DNA from: a bacterium
GTDB lineage: Bacteria; Auribacterota; Auribacteria; Auribacterales; Auribacteraceae
Length of the DNA stretch: 5,268 bases
Reading direction: 5' to 3'
Assembly: GCA_021161885.1 (NCBI GenBank)
Contig: JAGGZS010000175.1
Location: 1 to 5,268 of the forward strand
The notes beneath the pieces are model-generated. The model was not told the DNA's origin. It did not search any database and saw nothing but the letters and a program-made list of their open reading frames with translations. Below are positions 1 through 5,268 of this stretch, in pieces. A program made the position numbers and the translations under genes. Positions within the stretch are counted from its first letter, which is position 1, and the number at the start of each line of letters is the position of its first letter.

Positions 1-35
1 ATAAAATATATAGAACCGCGTATAGCTGATTAAAC

Positions 36-41
36 TATAAT
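36..41 (+). promoter_or_regulatory. Candidate -10 box for the hybrid kinase gene
   Basis: A perfect TATAAT lies at 36-41. No convincing -35 hexamer sits 16-18 bases upstream; the bases near 12-18 match TTGACA poorly. If the box is used, transcription would start near 48 and leave a leader of only about 10 nt before the ATG at 59, too short for a normal Shine-Dalgarno site. The surrounding DNA is very AT-rich, so a chance match is possible. Confidence 0.35.
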
Positions 42-58
42 AATACGAACTGTAAAAT

Positions 59-1897
59 ATGAATGAAAAAAAATGTTCCAAACCAGATAAAAATGATAAG
101 CGCAGTCATTTACTGTACACCACCCTTGTTAATGTCAACAATCAGCTTATAAAAAAAATACAGGAACTTTCTATAGTCCACCGAGTAAACGATTCGCTTC
201 ATTATCTTCCTGATATGCAGGATGTGTGTTGTTCTATTATAGATACTATCCGTGATGAAATAAATGTGCAGTACTGTTCGATCATGGTTCTTGATAATGA
301 AAAACAATGCCTTAAACTTAAAGCGTTGTGGTCGCCTAAAAAAAATAAAGCTATTTTTTATAAAACGGATTCACCTCATCATCGTTTTAAACTCGACGAA
401 GGAGTTGCGGGCAGAGTCGCTAAAGAGGGTAAGTCCATCTTGATTAGCGACGTAACCGTTGACGACAGGTTTGTCGCGATACAAAAAAACAACTCTGATA
501 TTAAATCTTTGCTGTGTATGCCTCTTAAAGTAGGCGACGAAATAGTGGGTGTCTTGAACTTGAGCCATAATGACCCTAATGCGTTTGGAAACGATGAACA
601 GCATATGTTAAAGATGATTACCAACCAAATAGCTGTAGCTTTGAAAAATGTCCATCTTTTTTCTGAAATGAAAAATTTGAACCATACCCTTGAGAAACGG
701 GTTAAAGAGCGAACTAAAAGATTGGAAGATATTAATTCCATGCTCATTACCACAAGAGACCAGCTTGTGCATTCCGAAAAAATGGCTGCTCTGGGCACTT
801 TAGCGGGAGGAGTCGCCCATGAATTCAATAATCTGCTTTGTATGATTCAGGGATATTCGGAACTTGCCCTTCAGAAAGACGATGTGGAAACTTGTAAACG
901 GGCATTATCAGTTGTTTTGAGCGCTTGCCAAAGAGCAAAAAATATATCTAAAAATCTTCTTTCATTTTCAAAACGCACGGAGTCCAAAAAAGAGTTATGT
1001 TGTCTTCAAAGCGCTATGGAAGAAACTCTTATTATCATTGAAAAAGATATTGAAAAAGATAACATTAAGGTAATCAGGAAATATGAGGAAGTGCCTAATA
1101 TTGTCTGTGATATATCATTAATACAACAGGTGTTTTTAAATTTGATAATCAATGCCCGCCATGCTATGTCCGAAACAAAGGGCGGTACTTTGACCATAAG
1201 AATCTATCATGACGATAAATATGCGGTTGTCGCTATTTCCGATACCGGACATGGAATAAAAAAAGAACTTGGTGAACGGATATTTGAACCTTTTTTTACT
1301 ACAAAAGGGGTTTGGGGCAATGGCAGCCTTCCCGGTACTGGTCTTGGTCTGTCTGTTTCTTTGGGAGTTATCGAAAGCCATAACGGGATTATGGAAATAG
1401 ACGGGAGTTATAACAAAGGCGCGAGATTTTTAATAAAATTGCCGCTTATAGCTGAAATGGCGACTAAAACAGTTGATGGCAATAATGAAAATTTTGATAC
1501 TGAAGACATAAAAGGCTTGAAAATTCTGGTTGTTGACGATGAAGACGCCATAAGGGAACTGCTCGGTGAAATGCTTCGTATCGCGGGTCATTCGGTAAAG
1601 GTTGTCAATGATGCCGCTAAGGCATTAAAAGAATGTGAAAAACAAGATTTTGACGTTGTTTTTCTTGATATTATGATGCCCGGAATTGACGGTGTTACTT
1701 GCGCGAGCCGGATTAAAGTGAAATCCGGTAAACCGCGAATGGTTTTTATCACCGGTTTAAACGTAGAACAGGAAATTCCGAATTCAAAATATGATATTTC
1801 ATCTTGTGAGTATATAAAAAAACCGTTTAATTTTTCTGAAATTAAAAAGGTGCTGAAAAAAATATCGTCGGAACCAGCATTATTTTATAACATCTAA
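59..1897 (+). CDS. Soluble hybrid sensor histidine kinase (GAF-HisKA-HATPase-REC)
   Basis: This 612-residue protein is a two-component hybrid kinase, probably cytosolic because no membrane segment or signal peptide is visible. In order: an N-terminal helical stretch (about 18-50); a GAF sensor domain (about 50-200); a linker helix likely to form a coiled coil (200-240); a HisKA domain with the phospho-accepting His254 in GGVAHEFNN; a HATPase domain with N box Asn361/Asn365, G1 box DTGHG at 395-399, F box FEPFFTTK at 409-416 and G2 box GTGLGL at 426-431; then a receiver domain (about 487-603) with acidic pair Asp493/Asp494, phospho-acceptor Asp537, Thr565 and Lys588-Pro589. All catalytic residues are present, so both the kinase and receiver should work. 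The H box and the longer F-G2 loop resemble NtrB-like kinases. An in-frame TAA at 53-55 forces the start at 59, although no Shine-Dalgarno is seen. No partner regulator or Hpt gene is nearby; signal and output are unknown. Confidence 0.93.
   Translation: MNEKKCSKPDKNDKRSHLLYTTLVNVNNQLIKKIQELSIVHRVNDSLHYLPDMQDVCCSIIDTIRDEINVQYCSIMVLDNEKQCLKLKALWSPKKNKAIFYKTDSPHHRFKLDEGVAGRVAKEGKSILISDVTVDDRFVAIQKNNSDIKSLLCMPLKVGDEIVGVLNLSHNDPNAFGNDEQHMLKMITNQIAVALKNVHLFSEMKNLNHTLEKRVKERTKRLEDINSMLITTRDQLVHSEKMAALGTLAGGVAHEFNNLLCMIQGYSELALQKDDVETCKRALSVVLSACQRAKNISKNLLSFSKRTESKKELCCLQSAMEETLIIIEKDIEKDNIKVIRKYEEVPNIVCDISLIQQVFLNLIINARHAMSETKGGTLTIRIYHDDKYAVVAISDTGHGIKKELGERIFEPFFTTKGVWGNGSLPGTGLGLSVSLGVIESHNGIMEIDGSYNKGARFLIKLPLIAEMATKTVDGNNENFDTEDIKGLKILVVDDEDAIRELLGEMLRIAGHSVKVVNDAAKALKECEKQDFDVVFLDIMMPGIDGVTCASRIKVKSGKPRMVFITGLNVEQEIPNSKYDISSCEYIKKPFNFSEIKKVLKKISSEPALFYNI
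1816..1846 (-). terminator. Weak candidate terminator for the acyl-CoA synthetase gene
   Basis: Read on the minus strand, a perfect 8-bp inverted repeat (arms 1839-1846 and 1826-1833, 5-nt loop) is followed by three bases and then seven U residues (1822-1816). It begins 33 bases past the ligase stop codon. The stem is entirely A/T, so it would be weak, and it lies inside the kinase coding sequence (residues 590-596, a Phe/Asn/Lys-rich stretch that could give such a repeat by chance). Confidence 0.15.
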
Positions 1898-3406
1898 TAA
1901 ATCTTTTTTTAATATTTTTCCTATTCCCGATCTTGGCAGTTTTTCGAGAAATATAAATTTACGGGGACATTTATATCTGGCAAGATGTTCCTTGCAGAAA
2001 TTTTGCAGCTCTTTTTTTGTAAGTGTCTTATTTTCTTTAAGAACAATAAACGCAACAGCGGTTTCACCGTGTTTTTTATCGTTTATTCCTATTACCGCTG
2101 TTTCCGCTACGGAATTATTGCGCAGTATCGCTTCTTCTATTTCTCTTGGGTATATGTTCATTCCTTGAGAAAGGATCATATTTTTTTGCCTGTCAACAAT
2201 ATATAAATAGCCTTCATTGTCTAATTTGCCTATATCGCCGGTTTTAAGCCATCCGTTGCGCATGGTCTCTTCAGTTGCTTTGGGTTTGTTGTAATAACCT
2301 AACATAACATTGTCGCCCTTGACGAGTATTTCGCCTGCTTGACCAATAGGCAGCTCGTTCATCTTGTCGTCAACAATTTTAATTTTCACACCCTGTATGG
2401 GCAATCCTACGGAGCCTGCCTTTTGTTCTCCAAAGGGAGGATTAACAGCAACCACAGGCGATGCTTCAGATAATCCGTATCCCTCAAGTAAAGTCAGTTT
2501 TATATTCTGTTTAAAATTATTAAGCGTTTGCGCGCAAAGAGGCGCGGAACCGGAAAAACATACCCGTATTTTTAAAATTATTTTTATATACCACGGGATT
2601 GTTTTCTCCGAAAGAATATCGTAAATTTTTGGAATACCTATGAAAATAGTTACCCTGTGAAACAATATGTTTCTCAGCACATCCTTAAACGGCTGTATGG
2701 AACTTAAACCTATTATGCAGGCGCCATTGGCTATAGGCATCAAAACGCAAACCGTAAAAGTGAATGAATGAAACATGGGCAGTGCTAATAAAAGCCGGTC
2801 GCTTTTAACAACTCTAACCAGAGTCGAACAACTTTTTACGTTAGCGAGTAAATTTTTATGCGATAACATAGCCCCTTTTGGATAACCTGTTGTGCCTGAA
2901 GTATAGATGATTACCGCAATATCGTTGTCATCGATTGCGGTATTTAGGTTTTTTTCGGAGAAAGAATCTATTTGATTTATTGTTGACGTGTTTTTTTCTT
3001 TTATTGAGTTTGGTTCATCAACTAATAATATTTTTTTTAACGAAGAACAATTTTTTTGTAAATTTTCGAAATGTCCGTTAAAATCGGTTGAAGAAATAAG
3101 ATATGATATATTACAGTCCGATATGATATACTGGATTTCGCGGGCAGTTAAAAATCGGTTGACAGGTATCAATACTGCCCCGGTTTTAATAATAGAAAAA
3201 ATATTTATTATGTACTGCGGACAATTGTTAAGAAGAATTCCCACGGTTGTTTTTTTTGTGAAATTGTATTTTGTATGGTATAAGCGGGCGAATTGGTTCG
3301 ATAAGGCATTGAGCTTTTTGTAAGTATATACTTTTTTATTAAAAATTAACGCTTTTCTGCGGGAATGAATTTTTGCTGAATTTTCTAATAAATTAGATAT
3401 GGTCAT
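1880..3406 (-). CDS. AMP-binding acyl-CoA synthetase (probable long-chain fatty acid-CoA ligase)
   Basis: This enzyme should activate a carboxylic acid with ATP to an acyl-adenylate and then transfer it to CoA; it is presumably cytosolic or loosely membrane-associated. The 508 residues span the whole ANL fold: a large N-terminal domain (about 8-400) and a mobile C-terminal domain (about 418-500). Visible motifs are the phosphate-binding loop YTSGTTGYPKG (168-178), LPMFHSF (209-215), the adenine-site motif EGYGLSEASP (308-317), TGD at 389-391 with DR at 405-406, the hinge-side motif SQGMNIYPREIEE (413-425) and the catalytic Lys497 in GIGKILKK. Ser313 replaces the more common Thr of YGxTE, and Gln414 and Asn409 vary positions often Gly and Asp; none argues against activity. 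Length and style match FadD-like fatty acyl-CoA ligases, but chain length cannot be read from sequence. The ATG at 3406 has an AGGTAA-type ribosome site at good spacing. The gene overlaps the kinase 3' end by 18 bp and stands alone on its strand. Confidence 0.9.
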   Translation of the reverse strand: MTISNLLENSAKIHSRRKALIFNKKVYTYKKLNALSNQFARLYHTKYNFTKKTTVGILLNNCPQYIINIFSIIKTGAVLIPVNRFLTAREIQYIISDCNISYLISSTDFNGHFENLQKNCSSLKKILLVDEPNSIKEKNTSTINQIDSFSEKNLNTAIDDNDIAVIIYTSGTTGYPKGAMLSHKNLLANVKSCSTLVRVVKSDRLLLALPMFHSFTFTVCVLMPIANGACIIGLSSIQPFKDVLRNILFHRVTIFIGIPKIYDILSEKTIPWYIKIILKIRVCFSGSAPLCAQTLNNFKQNIKLTLLEGYGLSEASPVVAVNPPFGEQKAGSVGLPIQGVKIKIVDDKMNELPIGQAGEILVKGDNVMLGYYNKPKATEETMRNGWLKTGDIGKLDNEGYLYIVDRQKNMILSQGMNIYPREIEEAILRNNSVAETAVIGINDKKHGETAVAFIVLKENKTLTKKELQNFCKEHLARYKCPRKFIFLEKLPRSGIGKILKKDLLDVIK

Positions 3407-3410
3407 TGTC

Positions 3411-3416
3411 TTACCT
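3411..3416 (-). promoter_or_regulatory. Ribosome binding site of the acyl-CoA synthetase gene
   Basis: On the minus strand the sequence AGGTAA lies just before the ATG, with its AGG core ending 7 bases from the start codon. This supports the start at 3406. The AGG also forms one end of the near-palindrome at 3414-3428. Confidence 0.55.
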
Positions 3417-3428
3417 GTTATTAATAGG
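3414..3428. promoter_or_regulatory. Candidate operator: 15-bp near-palindrome
   Basis: The 15 bases CCTGTTATTAATAGG are symmetric about the T at 3421, with six of seven arm positions paired (3417/3425 is the mismatch). The element lies between the predicted ligase start site (near 3426) and its start codon, and touches the weak -35 proposed for the divergent protease gene. This is a typical place for a dimeric repressor to sit. The central six bases are all A/T, so chance symmetry is a real alternative, and no regulator gene is in the window. Confidence 0.25.
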
Positions 3429-3450
3429 AAATGTTATAGTGCCATACAAT
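3421..3450 (+). promoter_or_regulatory. Candidate promoter for the CPBP protease gene
   Basis: A -10-like TACAAT (3445-3450, 5 of 6 to consensus) follows a -35-like TTAATA (3421-3426, 4 of 6) with an 18-base spacer. Transcription would start near 3457 and give a leader of about 30 nt. It overlaps the opposing ligase promoter, so the two may compete. AT-richness makes chance matches common. Confidence 0.3.
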
Positions 3451-3462
3451 AAATAATGTTAA
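3433..3462 (-). promoter_or_regulatory. Candidate sigma-70 type promoter for the acyl-CoA synthetase gene
   Basis: On the minus strand TTAACA (3462-3457, 5 of 6 to TTGACA) and TATAAC (3438-3433, 5 of 6 to TATAAT) are separated by 18 bases. The predicted start near 3426 leaves a leader of about 20 nt containing the ribosome site. A perfect TTGACA also occurs on this strand at 3478-3473, but no good -10 follows it at normal spacing. Confidence 0.4.
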
Positions 3463-3486
3463 TTTTGAGATATTGTCAATAAAAAA

Positions 3487-4194
3487 ATGAGTTTTATTAA
3501 ATCGTATTTTAAGTTCACGCGCCATGGATATTACAGCATTATATTAATAATGCCTGTGTTTATGATATATGAAACAGGCATATGGTGGATTGATAAACAT
3601 TCTTACTATAAAATCAGGAATTTTGTGGATGTTATTTTAAAATTCGCTATTTCGAGCATTGGTGTGTCCGCTTTTTTTTGGGTAACAGTTGGTGCTATGC
3701 TGCTGCTTTTATTTTTTCTTAAACCAAGAAATGATTTTCTTTTTTTTCATTGGTCTTTTTTACCTGTTTTATTTATGGAATCGCTTTTGTACGTGTTTGC
3801 GTTTTCCGCGATTATTTTTGCTTACAATAAAATTTTGTTTTATTCCGGTAAAATGGCTAAAGACCAAATAATTTCACTTATATTGTCTTGCGGGGCAGGG
3901 GTGTATGAAGAAATTATGTTTCGTGTGATTTTGTTTGGATTAATTGCCTTGCTTTTTAGGAAATTTTTTAATATTTCTTTTATAGGCATTATTATATCGG
4001 CTGTCATTTCTTCCCTTTTGTTTTCTGCCGTTCATTTTATCGGCGAAGCGGGAGACATATTCTCAGGGTACAGTTTTTTTTATCGATTTATCGGCGGACT
4101 TTTTTTCTGCTTGATTTATCAGGTAAGAGGTTTGGCGGCAGCAGTATATACGCATACTATTTACGATATCCTTGTTGTCGCGTCAACCGTTTAA
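3487..4194 (+). CDS. CPBP family intramembrane metalloprotease (Rce1/Abi-like)
   Basis: This 235-residue protein is a polytopic inner-membrane protein of the CPBP family, whose members include the CAAX-processing enzyme Rce1 and many bacterial proteases with unknown substrates. Hydrophobic segments lie at about 18-36, 50-78, 89-114, 127-158, 162-186, 196-212 and 214-232. The family motifs are complete: EEIMFR (Glu141, Glu142, Arg146), FSAVH (Phe179 and His183) and HTIYD (His223, Asp227). These polar residues, placed in consecutive C-terminal helices, form the active site in the family, so the protein is probably active. An in-frame TGA at 3466-3468 leaves the ATG at 3487 as the only standard start; the leader before it is A-rich with no Shine-Dalgarno. 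The gene diverges from the acyl-CoA ligase across 80 bp and converges on the binding-protein gene across 19 bp. Bacterial homologues are linked to peptide maturation, bacteriocin immunity or protein sorting; nothing here selects among these. Confidence 0.88.
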   Translation: MSFIKSYFKFTRHGYYSIILIMPVFMIYETGIWWIDKHSYYKIRNFVDVILKFAISSIGVSAFFWVTVGAMLLLLFFLKPRNDFLFFHWSFLPVLFMESLLYVFAFSAIIFAYNKILFYSGKMAKDQIISLILSCGAGVYEEIMFRVILFGLIALLFRKFFNISFIGIIISAVISSLLFSAVHFIGEAGDIFSGYSFFYRFIGGLFFCLIYQVRGLAAAVYTHTIYDILVVASTV

Positions 4195-4213
4195 ATTAGT
4201 AATAAAATATAAA

Positions 4214-5137
4214 TTATTTATTAGGCCGGTTTTCTAATGTTGGGATTTTGTTTATTGTCGAACTAAGTATCTCTTTGTTTTTATCAGGGTATAGCGCGGC
4301 GGCTATCATTTCCAGCCCGTCAATAAGGCGTGGCCCCGGGGTGATAAAAGGCTCAGCGGGTAAAATATAAATTTTGCCGTTTTTTACTGCTGGAATATTT
4401 TTCCATTTAGCCCATCGCCTATAAATTTTGTTATAAGTCTCTTTGGTTTGGGTTATACTTATTTCAATGATTACATCAGGGTTCTGCATCGCCAGCGATT
4501 CAATGTCGGGAAACGGGTTGTTGATTAAATCGTTTGTAGCTATATTATCCGCACCGGCAATCTTTAGAATTTCATCTAAAAGAGACCCTCTCCGGCAGGT
4601 TATGAGAGGATTAGTGTTTAGTATTAACAGCGCTTTCGGCGCTTTGTTTTTTTTAGCGATACTTTTTATTATCGCTATTCTGCTTTTTAAGTTTTTTGTT
4701 AGCTTTTTTGCTTCATACTGCCTGTTTGTCCATTTGCCGATATTTTTTATTGAAGTAAAAATATCGCTTAGCGAATCGCTTGAACTTAATTTTACGGTTA
4801 CGCCAGCCTTTATCATCTTTTGAATCTCATACGGATTATTAATGCCTGTTGACGCAAGAACAAGATTAGGACGCAAAAGAATAATTTTGTTTACATTAAC
4901 ATGTTTTTCTTTTCCTAAATTCTGCTTTTTTTGGGCTTCCGGCGGATAAACAGCGTTTTTGGTTACACCGATTAGCTGGTCTCCGATACCAAGCATATAA
5001 CATATTTCTGTTAAACCAGGTGATAACGATATTATCCTTTGCGATTGTTCGTAATAATGGCCGCCTGCTTTTAAAAAAGAAGGGGATATAAAAATATAAA
5101 TAAAAAGCGCTGTTATATAAAAAATTTTTTTTGCCAT
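4214..5137 (-). CDS. Exported BtuF-like helical-backbone substrate-binding protein
   Basis: This 307-residue protein belongs to the cluster of ABC-transporter binding proteins that carry cobalamin, siderophores or heme (Peripla_BP_2 fold). Residues 1-24 are a Sec signal peptide: Lys3-Lys4, a hydrophobic core at 5-18 and a likely cleavage after LKA (22-24). There is no lipobox Cys, so it should be free in the periplasm. The first lobe begins with RIISLSPGLTEICYMLG (34-50) and continues through GVTKNAVYPPEA (57-68) and LLRPNLVLAS (87-96). A long backbone helix (about 138-163) joins the lobes. The second lobe shows LNTNPLIT (173-180), IAGADNIA (193-200), MQNPDVII (217-224) and the family ending TPGPRLIDGLEMIAAALYPD (266-285). 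The start at 5137 has a strong AAGGG site. Glu213 fits the conserved permease-docking Glu of lobe 2, but the matching lobe-1 position looks like Asn83. No BtuC or BtuD gene is in the window. Ligand unproven; a corrinoid is only the family default. Confidence 0.87.
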   Translation of the reverse strand: MAKKIFYITALFIYIFISPSFLKAGGHYYEQSQRIISLSPGLTEICYMLGIGDQLIGVTKNAVYPPEAQKKQNLGKEKHVNVNKIILLRPNLVLASTGINNPYEIQKMIKAGVTVKLSSSDSLSDIFTSIKNIGKWTNRQYEAKKLTKNLKSRIAIIKSIAKKNKAPKALLILNTNPLITCRRGSLLDEILKIAGADNIATNDLINNPFPDIESLAMQNPDVIIEISITQTKETYNKIYRRWAKWKNIPAVKNGKIYILPAEPFITPGPRLIDGLEMIAAALYPDKNKEILSSTINKIPTLENRPNK

Positions 5138-5142
5138 TTTTT

Positions 5143-5148
5143 ACCCTT
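5143..5148 (-). promoter_or_regulatory. Ribosome binding site of the BtuF-like gene
   Basis: On the minus strand AAGGGT lies 5-6 bases before the ATG at 5137, the best Shine-Dalgarno match in the window. It decides the start in favour of 5137, which also gives a complete signal peptide. Confidence 0.65.
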
Positions 5149-5173
5149 GCTATATTCATAATATTTTTTTAAT

Positions 5174-5202
5174 ATCATAGTTGATTTTTTTTACAAAGTA
5201 AA
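5174..5202 (-). promoter_or_regulatory. Candidate sigma-70 type promoter for the BtuF-like gene
   Basis: On the minus strand TTTACT (5202-5197, 4 of 6 to TTGACA) and TATGAT (5179-5174, 5 of 6 to TATAAT) are separated by exactly 17 bases. Transcription would begin near 5167, giving a leader of about 30 nt. That is far too short for a cobalamin riboswitch. The match suggests the gene has its own promoter, though the AT-rich setting limits certainty. Confidence 0.4.
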
Positions 5203-5268
5203 TTGTATTCTGTTAAACGTAAAATAGTTGAAATTTGATATATTAATTTTTATTTTATATAAATTTAA
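5203..5268. other. AT-rich non-coding edge of the window
   Basis: These bases are almost entirely A and T and hold no supported reading frame, RNA gene or GC-rich hairpin. No cobalamin riboswitch core is visible. The neighbouring gene lies beyond the window. Confidence 0.5.

Noticed and set aside
379..828. A 149-codon open frame on the minus strand inside the kinase gene
   Set aside because: It lies antisense to the conserved GAF and HisKA coding sequence, shows no recognisable motif and has no ribosome site; it is a shadow of the real gene.
1725..1755. CCGGT / ACCGG inverted repeat inside the receiver-domain coding region
   Set aside because: A 5-bp stem with a 21-base loop in a conserved coding stretch; no T run or regulatory context.
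1896..1910. T7 run just after the kinase stop codon as an intrinsic terminator
   Set aside because: The only stem before it is 5 A/T pairs (1880-1884 with 1896-1900), too weak to call.
2988..3323. A 111-codon plus-strand open frame opposite the N-terminal part of the acyl-CoA synthetase
   Set aside because: No ribosome site or recognisable domain; it mirrors the well-supported ligase frame.
4200..4223. A 7-bp inverted repeat (TAATAAA / TTTATTA) across the gap between the protease and binding-protein genes
   Set aside because: The stem is only A/T, short, has a 10-nt loop and no adjoining T run on either strand; it is expected by chance in this DNA and is not a credible bidirectional terminator.
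4443..4823. A 126-codon plus-strand open frame with hydrophobic stretches opposite the binding-protein gene
   Set aside because: The hydrophobicity comes from reading Lys/Asn-rich codons antisense; the minus-strand frame has clear family motifs and a good start.
5138..5268. Possible cobalamin riboswitch upstream of the BtuF-like gene
   Set aside because: No conserved core or GC-containing helices are visible in these 131 AT-rich bases, and the likely leader is only about 30 nt.

Overview
The window holds four complete protein-coding genes in strictly alternating orientation (+, -, +, -). There are no RNA genes, mobile elements, CRISPR arrays or long intergenic stretches. The DNA is AT-rich (roughly 35-37% G+C by eye) with many A and T runs. 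A periplasmic-type binding protein with a Sec signal peptide and no lipobox cysteine points to a diderm bacterium. The style of the kinase, acyl-CoA ligase and CPBP protease would fit a deep-branching, mostly uncultured lineage such as Omnitrophota or Elusimicrobiota. That placement is a weak inference; no marker gene is present.

Layout: (1) 59-1897 (+), a soluble hybrid sensor histidine kinase with GAF, HisKA, HATPase and receiver domains. (2) 1880-3406 (-), an ATP-dependent acyl-CoA synthetase of the AMP-binding superfamily, overlapping the kinase tail-to-tail by 18 bp. (3) 3487-4194 (+), a CPBP-family intramembrane protease with its motif residues intact, divergent from the ligase across an 80-bp region that carries face-to-face candidate promoters and a 15-bp near-palindrome. 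(4) 4214-5137 (-), an exported helical-backbone substrate-binding protein of the BtuF type, convergent with the protease across 19 bp and preceded by a good ribosome binding site and a candidate promoter. The last 131 bases are non-coding upstream sequence of gene 4.

No two neighbours point the same way, so none of the four can be co-transcribed with another gene in this window, and I see no shared pathway. The kinase senses an unknown cytosolic signal and passes phosphate to its own receiver. The ligase activates fatty or other carboxylic acids. The protease has unknown substrates. The binding protein captures a corrinoid or metal chelate but has no permease or ATPase beside it. I do not find evidence for a new multi-gene system. 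The most useful leads are the binding protein, which seems to lack one of the two glutamates that normally dock this family to its permease, and the compact control region between the ligase and the protease.
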